This document shows, one piece after another, positions 9,154 through 16,387 of a stretch of DNA of 32,819 nt (within the stretch, counting starts at the first letter, position 1; every line of letters begins with the position of its first letter). The DNA comes from Gammaproteobacteria bacterium (GTDB lineage Bacteria > Pseudomonadota > Gammaproteobacteria > JAJDYQ01), in NCBI GenBank assembly GCA_028289815.1, contig JAPYNQ010000023.1, positions 1 through 32,819 of the forward strand, given 5' to 3'. A program made the translations under genes and the position numbers. The notes below the pieces were generated by a model. That model was not told the DNA's origin. It worked only from the letters and a program-made list of their open reading frames with translations, and made no database searches.

Positions 9154-9309
9154 TGTGGTAGTAGCTGAATAGTAAAATATGTATATGAATCCTGGCGGTG
9201 GTTGCCTGCGCAGGATAGCCGCCTTCGCTTCTGTTGTCCAGATGAATATCAATGGAAATAACTGTAATCTGTATGATACAGGCCAGTCTGCCGGAATATA
9301 ATTACATTT

Positions 9310-10062
9310 ATGGTTTCCCGAAAAAAACAGGAGCTGCTCAATGAGCGCCTGGCATTGCAGGCGCGTATTAATAGAATTAACGGAGAGTTGGCAAATCTGC
9401 CCGATGATCCCGACGCAGATGCTCGACCGTCAGCCAGACCCGTCCGGATAAGCGCCAGTGGTAGCTCCCTTCGTGAGCTGGTTATCGCTATTGTCAGTGA
9501 GGTCGGTTATATGGTCACTAATACCAGCATCCGATATGTCTATGAGGCCAGGTTTGATAAAAATCTGCCAGCCTCGCAGCTTAACGAATTGTCAGACCTT
9601 GAAAGGCAACAGCAAAAACTGCCCGGGGGTGCACTCTATGGTTTGGTCCACCCGGTGCGACTGAAGGGTGAGAGTCTGGTTCATATTACCAATATCTGGG
9701 CCCGCGCCGATTGGTCAATACGTCGGCGCATCTGTCTACCAGTGACTATGAGGCTGATCAATCTGCATTTCCTGGACTGGTATATCACTAATCATGGCAG
9801 TCGGCATCATGGCTATCTTTCCAGTTCCGACATTTCAGCCTACATCGGCGAGCTGGTTCGTGGCCTTGGGCTTGGTTCTGAAGTCAACCGTGACTACGGC
9901 TCGGTTTATGCCAAAAAGGTGATCATCGGAGAGATAGAGAAGGCCCGTTCGGAAGAAGCCACCATACATTCCGGTCTGGCCTTCAAAATTATCTCCGGAT
10001 ATCGACAGGGTAGAAAAAATCACGATGCTCCTCCAGAGGAGGTGGCTACTCTGCTAAAATAG
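9310..10062 (+). CDS. Uncharacterised 250-residue protein
   Basis: I do not recognise this protein. It begins with a basic, heptad-like stretch (about residues 3-30, KKQELLNERLALQARINRI) that may form a coiled coil. A Pro/Asp/Ala-rich linker (31-45) leads to a mixed, basic globular region with several aromatic and Arg-rich stretches (for example RADWSIRRRICLPV and LHFLDWYITNHGSRHHGYL). There is no signal peptide and no membrane segment, so it is probably cytosolic; the basic charge would suit nucleic-acid binding, but no known fold motif is visible. The only nearby Shine-Dalgarno-like sequence is weak. It converges with the next gene, 5 bp between stop codons. Codon use looks like the neighbours, so it is probably a real gene. 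Confidence 0.65.
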   Translation: MVSRKKQELLNERLALQARINRINGELANLPDDPDADARPSARPVRISASGSSLRELVIAIVSEVGYMVTNTSIRYVYEARFDKNLPASQLNELSDLERQQQKLPGGALYGLVHPVRLKGESLVHITNIWARADWSIRRRICLPVTMRLINLHFLDWYITNHGSRHHGYLSSSDISAYIGELVRGLGLGSEVNRDYGSVYAKKVIIGEIEKARSEEATIHSGLAFKIISGYRQGRKNHDAPPEEVATLLK

Positions 10063-10067
10063 AAGCG

Positions 10068-10589
10068 TCACTTTTTTTTCAGCAGCTCTTTGATTTGTTC
10101 CGCACTCAGCACGTCATGTGTGCCGGTTAGTTCGACATCTTCTTTGTGCATGTTGGCCACTTCTTCATCGAAATTGTCCAGACTGAAGATCTCATGTGTG
10201 ACGTTTTCTTCCCGGGTTTTTTCTTGTGTTACATCAAACCCTTCGAAATATGCTTTGACTGCTGCAATATCGACAGTGCTGTTGACTGTAAAGCCTGTGT
10301 TCGAAGGTTCTTTGCCGCTTGTCGGTGCTTTCGATGTCGATTCGGTGGGTTCGGCTGTATCCTGAACGATATATCCCATAACGCCGAACTTGGCGAGCGC
10401 AAGCGCATATTTTTTGGCCTGCGGTAGATCAAGTTTGTTCTTCATGGTGAGTGTCTTTCCGGCAAAAAGACCGCTTGCGGTGGCTTTGTCCAGCTTGAGT
10501 AGTGCCGCCAGCTTCTTTTGTACCTCTTCCTGGCTGTGGCCTGGTAGCAGGTCACCTTCAAAAACCACTTTGTAAAATGACTTGGCCAT
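10068..10589 (-). CDS. Small soluble protein with an N-terminal FEGxLLPG-type domain
   Basis: This 173-residue protein starts with a domain (about residues 1-75: YKVVFEGDLLPGHSQEEV, LAALLKLDKATASGLFAGKTLTMK, AKKYALALAKFG) that I recognise as a recurring, unnamed N-terminal module in proteobacterial proteins, often fused to membrane or zinc-ribbon domains. A Ser/Thr/Pro linker (about 76-100) and an acidic C-terminal half (about 105-173) follow, ending in a KELLKKK tail. No membrane segment or catalytic motif is visible. A CRP/FNR-like palindrome lies 57 bp upstream. Function unknown. Confidence 0.75.
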   Translation of the reverse strand: MAKSFYKVVFEGDLLPGHSQEEVQKKLAALLKLDKATASGLFAGKTLTMKNKLDLPQAKKYALALAKFGVMGYIVQDTAEPTESTSKAPTSGKEPSNTGFTVNSTVDIAAVKAYFEGFDVTQEKTREENVTHEIFSLDNFDEEVANMHKEDVELTGTHDVLSAEQIKELLKKK

Positions 10590-10645
10590 ATCGGCATGTT
10601 CCGCTAAGAATGGGCGCCATCATACAAGGCGCATAAAAATCATTA

Positions 10646-10661
10646 TGTGATGTAAATCACC
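10646..10661 (-). promoter_or_regulatory. CRP/FNR-type operator
   Basis: TGTGA-N6-TCACC centred near 10653 matches the CRP consensus (TGTGA-N6-TCACA) at nine of ten fixed positions, and its core is a perfect GTGAT-GTAA-ATCAC palindrome. It lies 57 bp upstream of the minus-strand gene at 10589, a usual place for an activator of that gene. CRP-like and FNR/DNR-like regulators have similar half-sites, so which regulator binds is open. Confidence 0.5.
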
Positions 10662-10808
10662 ATATTAAACAAAGCCTTTGGACAGGCGGAGTAGCCGTTG
10701 GGTTCGCCGGAAAAGCACTGTCCTTCTATGATCCTGCATGATTTTCCGGTGAAAGCGCTCGAACTCTCTGTTGATAAGTATAGATGATTGGCGGTATTTT
10801 GGAAAAGC

Positions 10809-11756
10809 CTATATTTGTTCCAGTAAATGCCGCCATTCTATGAGCTCGGTTTCTTCGGTAAAGTCATTTTTCAGGGATTGCTGTTGCCAACTCAGCATGG
10901 GCAGGAAACTGCTGTCTTGTTCGGCTTTCAGCATCAGCTGCATCAGGGCATCAGTATCTTCAACCGGGTAATATCCTTGGTGATCTGTTCCCAACAGGCC
11001 GACACTGCCAGCAATTTTTGATGCCAGTATCGGCAAGTCCGCCATGACTGCCTCGGACACGACATTGGCGCCCCCTTCCATGCGGGAACTCAATATCATG
11101 GCGCGACTTCGCGCATGGACCTGGCGAATTTTCCAATGAGGTACTTCACCAAACCAGCGATAGCGCGGATTGATTTGCATTTCGTTGCTTGCCATTTTTT
11201 TCCACTTTTCATTATGTGGTCTGCCGTAGTGCAATATGCGAATTTGACTATCTTCGGGAAGGTTTCTCGCCGCATAGGCTGCGCGCAATGAGTCCTTTTC
11301 ATCTCGTAAATGACCGGAGACACAAAGATCAAATGTCCGGGTTCTTGGTGGCTTTCGTTTGATCGGTATGGCGGACTGTTTGATTACTCTGAATTTTTTC
11401 CGGTGTTTTGCAGGTATTGCCTGATGTGCCAGATCATGTAATGCGACTAGCTGATCAGCTGATTCAATTGAATTCAATGTTTCCGCGGGGTGAGAATGAA
11501 TGAAACGGTACAGGTCGGTGCCGGTCAGTGCCAGGATTAATGGACGGTTCGGATACCGCTTGCGAAAAGCCTTGATTGTGTCCGCGCTGCGCCACGCATG
11601 CAGTGCTATCATTATGTCGACATCGGAATCATTCCAGTCGGCATTGACTGTAACCTGATGGCCGAGTTGTTTCAGGATCCTAAGCCAGCGGGTGGCCGTT
11701 GCCCGGTTCCCGGATGACGAGCGTCGACCGGCCGGGGTAATCATAAAAACTTTCAT
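10809..11756 (-). CDS. senB: Selenosugar synthase SenB-like glycosyltransferase (TIGR04348 type)
   Basis: This 315-residue GT4-like glycosyltransferase has an N-terminal Rossmann-like half (KVFMITPAGRRSSSGNRATATRW) and a C-terminal nucleotide-sugar half with the EGGANVVSEAVMADLPILAS motif. It matches the family placed beside EgtB-like enzymes. In the established pathway SenB couples selenophosphate with a UDP-sugar to make a selenosugar, the selenium donor for selenoneine. The ATG at 11756 is preferred over the TTG-type extension to 11798 because the family starts with this KVFMITPAG strand. It is divergent from senA with 59 bp between start codons. Assignment rests on sequence type plus context. 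A thiol-sugar role instead of selenium cannot be excluded from sequence. Confidence 0.8.
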   Translation of the reverse strand: MKVFMITPAGRRSSSGNRATATRWLRILKQLGHQVTVNADWNDSDVDIMIALHAWRSADTIKAFRKRYPNRPLILALTGTDLYRFIHSHPAETLNSIESADQLVALHDLAHQAIPAKHRKKFRVIKQSAIPIKRKPPRTRTFDLCVSGHLRDEKDSLRAAYAARNLPEDSQIRILHYGRPHNEKWKKMASNEMQINPRYRWFGEVPHWKIRQVHARSRAMILSSRMEGGANVVSEAVMADLPILASKIAGSVGLLGTDHQGYYPVEDTDALMQLMLKAEQDSSFLPMLSWQQQSLKNDFTEETELIEWRHLLEQI

Positions 11757-11815
11757 TTTGATCTGTCGCTTTATCCTGCTATGGTGGTTATCTATCAAGC
11801 GAACATTACCAGCAT

Positions 11816-13087
11816 ATGACTCCGATTTCTAAAAGCAGGTTGGCGGATCAGCTACGTGACTCCCGTCGGCGTACTTTTCAGCTGACAGACGATCTGACGC
11901 CGGAACAAATGATAGGTCCCAGAAACCTTGCCATAATAAACCCTCTACCTTGGGAAATTGGTCATACGGCTTACTTCCATGAGCTATGGTGTCTGCGCCA
12001 CCGGCATGGACTCGCCAGCTTACATGCAGACTCGGATCAGCTTTACGACTCGGTTAATATCGCTCATGACATCCGCTGGGATCTGCCGATTCCTTCGCTG
12101 GATACAGTTCGTGATTACATGGATCAGGTTCAGGCGCGTGAATTACAGTTATTACAGTCTGAGGACGATGGTGAAGAAGCCCTGTATCTGTATCGCTATG
12201 CGCTGTTTCACGAAGATATGCACACCGAGGCATTTACCTATACACGCCAGACATTGAATTATCCCGTGCCACTATTACAACCGCCCATGCGCCAACCGTT
12301 GGAAGCCGGACCACTGGAAGGTGATGTTGCGGTGCCTGACTGTGAGTATACCTTGGGTGCCGTGCAGGGTAATGGTTTTTGTTTTGATAATGAAAAATGG
12401 GGACACACGGTGCATATCAATGAATTTACGATTGCCAGGGCACCTGTGACCAATCAGCAGTTTTTGGAATTTGTTGAAGCCGGTGGATATAGTGTCCGCC
12501 AATACTGGGATGATGAGGGTTGGCAATGGCAGCAGCAAAGAGCGCTTGATCATCCGGCTTACTGGCGCAAGGTCGAAAATGACTGGCAATGCCGTTTTTT
12601 TAATCAGTGGCAGCCTCTGGCATCGTACCAGCCCGCGGTCCACATCAGCTGGTACGAAGCCCGGGCTTGGTGCCGATGGGCCGGACGCCGGTTGCCAACG
12701 GAAGCCGAGTGGGAACTCGCTGCTTCCGGTACAGACAAGCGTACCTTTCCTTGGGGGGACACCCCTCCCAGCGAACTTACTGTCAACATGGATAGCCGCT
12801 CAGCAGGTTGTATTGATGTTGCCGCGTTACCGGCAGGTGATAGTCCTTATGGATGCAGGCAGATGATAGGTAATGTCTGGGAATGGACAGACACGATCTT
12901 CTGTCCTTATCCTGGTTTTGTGCCAGACATGTATGCCAGCTATTCGCAACCGTTGTTTAATATCACCAGGGTGCTTCGAGGTGGTGCCTGGACAACCCGT
13001 TCCAGAATGATCCGCAATACTTGGCGCAATTATTACGGGCCGGACCGTAACGATGTCTTTGCGGGGTTCAGGACTTGCCGGATTTAG
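11816..13087 (+). CDS. senA: Selenoneine synthase SenA (EgtB-like, DinB plus FGE-sulfatase domains)
   Basis: This 423-residue non-haem iron enzyme is related to EgtB and OvoA. An N-terminal DinB-like bundle supplies the iron ligands: His50 in EIGHTAYFHE and the HX3HXE motif HEDMHTE (132-138). A C-terminal FGE-sulfatase domain (about 180-423) carries AWCRWAGRRLPTEAEWE, NVWEWTDTIF, the VLRGGAW block and a final FRTCRI. In the known pathway SenA joins hercynine to the selenosugar made by SenB and yields the selenoneine precursor. The pairing with a SenB-type glycosyltransferase is what separates it from plain EgtB. No EgtD (hercynine-forming methyltransferase) or SenC is in the window, so hercynine and selenophosphate must come from elsewhere. 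Confidence 0.82.
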   Translation: MTPISKSRLADQLRDSRRRTFQLTDDLTPEQMIGPRNLAIINPLPWEIGHTAYFHELWCLRHRHGLASLHADSDQLYDSVNIAHDIRWDLPIPSLDTVRDYMDQVQARELQLLQSEDDGEEALYLYRYALFHEDMHTEAFTYTRQTLNYPVPLLQPPMRQPLEAGPLEGDVAVPDCEYTLGAVQGNGFCFDNEKWGHTVHINEFTIARAPVTNQQFLEFVEAGGYSVRQYWDDEGWQWQQQRALDHPAYWRKVENDWQCRFFNQWQPLASYQPAVHISWYEARAWCRWAGRRLPTEAEWELAASGTDKRTFPWGDTPPSELTVNMDSRSAGCIDVAALPAGDSPYGCRQMIGNVWEWTDTIFCPYPGFVPDMYASYSQPLFNITRVLRGGAWTTRSRMIRNTWRNYYGPDRNDVFAGFRTCRI

Positions 13088-13091
13088 GGTA

Positions 13092-13607
13092 TCAGATGTT
13101 CTGCTCTTGACTTGGCCGGAGAGGCTGTTCAGCCAGGTTCTCCGGCTTGCGCTGGTAATCCAGCAGCTTGTTTGCAAAGTATTTGTCGCCGACTTCCGGA
13201 TCAACCCGGTTGCCCTCTATATCTACCAGCGGCAGATCATATTCATTCCAGCCACGCAGGCCGGTTTTCAGTGAGGTTACTTTTCCGTATCCCATCTGCA
13301 TGAGGGTAAATGTGGCAAATACACTGCGGCTGCCGGAACGGCATACCACGATAATCCGCCGGTCCCGCGCCCGCACTAGCTCCGGTTCTGTTTCCTCATG
13401 ATCCCACTCTACGGCGGTTTCCAGAATGCCTCGTGGTACATGTAGAGAGTGCTCAATATGCATGGTGTCATATTCTTGATTCTCCCGTACATCCAGAAAC
13501 AGCAGGTCTTCTCCGGCGGTCATTTTTTCCGCGACATCCCAAGGAAAACATTCGTTAATTCGGGGCGCAATTTTCGCTACCAGGTTCTTGTAGGTCACCC
13601 GTTTCAT
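13092..13607 (-). CDS. Rhodanese-domain sulfurtransferase
   Basis: This 171-residue protein carries one rhodanese domain: LLFLDVRENQEYDTMHI near residue 35 and the active-site loop CRSGSRS with the catalytic Cys at residue 89, then GYGKVTSLKTGLRGW. Such proteins carry a persulfide (or, in some cases, selenide) on the Cys. A 3' extension of about 45 residues follows the domain. I chose the ATG at 13607; a GTG at 13706 would add 33 non-conserved residues. It converges on senA with 4 bp between stop codons and lies downstream of rppH on the same strand. A link to senAB chemistry is possible but rests on position only. Confidence 0.85.
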   Translation of the reverse strand: MKRVTYKNLVAKIAPRINECFPWDVAEKMTAGEDLLFLDVRENQEYDTMHIEHSLHVPRGILETAVEWDHEETEPELVRARDRRIIVVCRSGSRSVFATFTLMQMGYGKVTSLKTGLRGWNEYDLPLVDIEGNRVDPEVGDKYFANKLLDYQRKPENLAEQPLRPSQEQNI

Positions 13608-13707
13608 GGTTCGACAGATAGCGAATGCCGGCAGGTATGACGATTGCCGCCGCAGCAGCCCATAAATCGGGTCGGCAGGCAAGAGCGGTTGAGCCAGCTC
13701 CGGCACA

Positions 13708-14229
13708 TCAGTATTCCAGCAAAAACTCTTTTACCCATTGCGGTTGTTGCTGATTTTCCTTGTCTAACAGCGGTGCAAGTTCGGCCAATGCCTGGCAATA
13801 GACATGACGCTTGAAGTCAACGATGTGTCTGAGGGAATCCCAGTAGTCAATCCACTTCCATTCCTCAAACTCCGGGGATGTGTGCCGGTCAAGGCAGACG
13901 CGGCTGTCATCACACTTCAGGCGCAACACGAACCAGCGTTGTTTTTGCCCTATGCACAGAGGCCTAGAGTGCCAGCGGATAAAACGTTTCGGAATTTTAT
14001 AGTGTAACCAGTCATCGGTTGAACCGATAATTTCCACATCTGCCGGATGCAGACCGACCTCTTCATGAAGCTCACGTAGCATGGCGCTTTCATGCGACTC
14101 GTTTTTCTGGATACCACCTTGAGGAAACTGCCAAGCACTCTGACCGGTGCGCCTGCCCCAGAAAACCTGGCCGCAGCGGTTACTTAAAATAATGCCTACG
14201 TTAGCGCGGTATCCATTCTTGTCAATCAT
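13708..14229 (-). CDS. rppH: RNA pyrophosphohydrolase RppH
   Basis: RppH removes pyrophosphate from the 5' triphosphate end of mRNAs and so opens them to RNase E decay. The 173-residue product has the standard start (MIDKNGYRANVGIIL), the FPQGG entry and a complete Nudix box from residue 38 (GGIQKNES...RELHEEVGL) that binds the catalytic metals. The C-terminal part (KRFIRWHSRP, FEEWKWIDYWD) is typical of RppH. Length agrees with E. coli RppH (176 aa). It is divergent from the HAD phosphatase gene, a neighbour pair also found in pseudomonads. Confidence 0.96.
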   Translation of the reverse strand: MIDKNGYRANVGIILSNRCGQVFWGRRTGQSAWQFPQGGIQKNESHESAMLRELHEEVGLHPADVEIIGSTDDWLHYKIPKRFIRWHSRPLCIGQKQRWFVLRLKCDDSRVCLDRHTSPEFEEWKWIDYWDSLRHIVDFKRHVYCQALAELAPLLDKENQQQPQWVKEFLLEY

Positions 14230-14332
14230 GGGTGTCTATTTTTTCATATTTCAGGGCAGTTGAAAATCACTTGTCCGGTTTTTATAAGGCAGCTGCCTTG
14301 CGCTGTTTCACTTATGGTATGAATATGCAGAT

Positions 14333-15010
14333 ATGGCACTGACAATTTTTGATTTGGACAACACGTTGTTGGCAGGTGACAGTGATTACCTGTGGGGACA
14401 ATACCTGGTTGATAAAAAAATTGTCGATGCGCATGAGTATGAACGGCAAAATCAGCGCTTTTACCGCGAATACCGTGAAGGAAGCTTGGATATCCTTGAG
14501 TTTTTGTTTTTCTCACTTAAGCCGCTGGCTGACTATAGCCAAGAACAGCTCCATGCTTGGAGGCAGGATTTTCTTGATACCATTATCAGGCCGATTATTA
14601 CTCGGGACGCCGTCAGCTTGGTTGAAAAGCATCGGCGCTGTGGCGATACTCTTTTGGTTATTACCGCCACCAACCGGTTTGTCACCGAACCGATTGTTGA
14701 ATGCTTTGGCATCGAGAATTTACTGGCTACTGAACCGGAACGGGATCACTCTGGCTACACCGGTCGGGTTACCGGTGTGCCCTGCTTTCAGAAGGGTAAG
14801 GTTATCCGGCTTAACGAATGGTTGGAAAAAACCGGCCACCATTTGCAGGATGCTACGTTTTACAGCGATTCCCATAACGATCTGCCGTTGCTGAATGCTA
14901 TCGAACATCCGATAGCAGTTGACCCCGACCATAAATTACGCGCACATGCCATAGCAAGCGGCTGGCCTGTCATTTCTCTGCGCGGCAGAGGGTACCTTGA
15001 AAAGCTATAG
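14333..15010 (+). CDS. HAD-IB family phosphatase (histidinol-phosphatase/SerB-like)
   Basis: This 225-residue cytosolic phosphatase of the HAD superfamily, subfamily IB, has motif I DLDNT with nucleophile Asp7 and acid/base Asp9, motif II Thr111 in VITAT, Lys155 as motif III and the motif IV block SDSHND (178-183). The helical cap after motif I (about 15-85) is the SerB/CicA type. In Pseudomonas the homologue next to rppH has been linked to histidinol-phosphate hydrolysis, which would fill the hisB-like step of histidine synthesis; here the substrate is inferred from that neighbour pattern only. No good Shine-Dalgarno precedes the ATG. Confidence 0.88.
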   Translation: MALTIFDLDNTLLAGDSDYLWGQYLVDKKIVDAHEYERQNQRFYREYREGSLDILEFLFFSLKPLADYSQEQLHAWRQDFLDTIIRPIITRDAVSLVEKHRRCGDTLLVITATNRFVTEPIVECFGIENLLATEPERDHSGYTGRVTGVPCFQKGKVIRLNEWLEKTGHHLQDATFYSDSHNDLPLLNAIEHPIAVDPDHKLRAHAIASGWPVISLRGRGYLEKL

Positions 15011-15094
15011 CAAGTGTCTCCAGCATAGCAATCGCAGTGTAAAGTCTGGTGCTTGAAGATTCAGGTCGCCGCTCAGCGCTGTGGGCTTTAGCAG

Positions 15095-15487
15095 CTATTT
15101 GCCCGCCCTGAGAGCTTTGCGCAGAACATTAAGCTCCCGTACTGTCGAATCCATGCATTTTTTGATGACAGGTACATCAGACCTTGTTGCTCGGCCCTCC
15201 GTGCTTTCATATTGTAACCGTTCGGCCAAATCGCCGAGCTGCATGGCACCTATGCTGCGCGCGGCCGATTTAATTGTATGTGCGTAACCTTTTAGTGCTT
15301 GTTGATCATCGGCATCAAGTGCCAACCGCATTTTCTCCGCCAGCTCCGGAATTTCAGCCAGCCAGCAGTCGATGATTTCAATAGCATCGTGGGCGTCCCC
15401 GCAAATATCATTAATGAACTTGAGCAAATGCCGGCTTTCCAGGAGATCAAATCGGGTTGAACACATAATTTTTTCAAAGTTTGTCAT
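15095..15487 (-). CDS. Histidine-containing phosphotransfer (Hpt) domain protein
   Basis: This 130-residue four-helix protein has the Hpt signature AHTIKSAARSIGA with the phospho-accepting His at residue 70 and a helix rich in acidic residues ahead of it. Stand-alone Hpt proteins pass phosphate between hybrid kinases and response regulators. The ATG at 15487 is 10 bp after the stop of the thioredoxin-TPR gene, so it is probably the last gene of that run; a longer frame would overlap that gene. No kinase or receiver protein is encoded in the window, so its partners are elsewhere. Confidence 0.85.
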   Translation of the reverse strand: MTNFEKIMCSTRFDLLESRHLLKFINDICGDAHDAIEIIDCWLAEIPELAEKMRLALDADDQQALKGYAHTIKSAARSIGAMQLGDLAERLQYESTEGRATRSDVPVIKKCMDSTVRELNVLRKALRAGK

Positions 15488-15497
15488 AACCGGTATC

Positions 15498-16367
15498 TCA
15501 GTCGATATCACGCAGGCGTCTGCGATATTCTCTGACAAGCTTATGCTCTTCTCCGAGTATGGAAAACACTGAAATCAACGCCTGTCTTGCAGCACCATCC
15601 TTATACTGCCGGTGTCGATGCAGTATTTCCAGAAAGCCTTCCATTGCTTGGCGATACTCGTCCTGCAATACATGCAGTGCAGCTAATTGGTAACGTGCCT
15701 CGTGGTCATGCTCATTTTTCTTGATCGCGCTGTATAGTGCCTGTTTGTCCGCATTACCCGCTGCCAGCATGAAGTAAATCCGTCCACACAGGGCCTGTGC
15801 TTCTGCATCGTCACGTTGTCCAGCAGGCATGCTGCACAGTAAATTCAATGCTTCCTGCGGTCGGCCCTCTGTTATCAGCAGTCTGGCCATGGTTAAAGGC
15901 AGCCGGATATTTTGCGGGTCTTCCAGGGTTGCCTCGGCAAGCATTACCAGAGACTTCTGTACATCTCCCCGCTGATAGATTTTGACTGCTGCAGTCAGTG
16001 TTTCGTCAGAAGGACGTGGCAGATAGCGTGCCAGCATATGCCGCATATCATCCTCATCCTGAAAGCCATGCCGCGTCTCGACAGCAACACCTCTACTGAA
16101 CATTTTTAGTGTCGGCAGGCTGGTTACGCCGTACTGCTTTGCCAGATTACGGTATTTGTCCGTATTAAAATTGATCAGCAAGAACCGACCACCAAACTCA
16201 TTCGTCAGTTTTTCCAAAACCGGGTACTGACGAATACAGGGGCCTACTTTTCTTGACCAGTAATTCACCAGCACCGGGCCTTTTGAGGAATTAGCCAGCA
16301 CCAGCCGGGCAAAATTATCATCCGTGGCATCCCGGATGAATACGTTTTGTTGTTCCCCTTCGACCAT
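15498..16367 (-). CDS. cnoX: Thioredoxin-TPR protein, CnoX/YbbN-like
   Basis: This 289-residue cytosolic protein has an N-terminal thioredoxin fold (about 10-110) and a C-terminal TPR-like helical region (about 120-289). The usual WCGPC site reads KVGPC, with only the second Cys (Cys44) kept, so it cannot act as a normal disulfide reductase. E. coli CnoX likewise lacks the first Cys (SQHC) and acts as a holdase that hands clients to GroEL or DnaK; the same role is inferred here. The ATG at 16367 is preferred to a TTG at 16379. It follows the M16 protease gene by 20 bp and precedes the Hpt gene by 10 bp, so co-transcription is likely. Confidence 0.85.
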   Translation of the reverse strand: MVEGEQQNVFIRDATDDNFARLVLANSSKGPVLVNYWSRKVGPCIRQYPVLEKLTNEFGGRFLLINFNTDKYRNLAKQYGVTSLPTLKMFSRGVAVETRHGFQDEDDMRHMLARYLPRPSDETLTAAVKIYQRGDVQKSLVMLAEATLEDPQNIRLPLTMARLLITEGRPQEALNLLCSMPAGQRDDAEAQALCGRIYFMLAAGNADKQALYSAIKKNEHDHEARYQLAALHVLQDEYRQAMEGFLEILHRHRQYKDGAARQALISVFSILGEEHKLVREYRRRLRDID

Positions 16368-16387
16368 TTGCCCGGGCAAACAATCTG

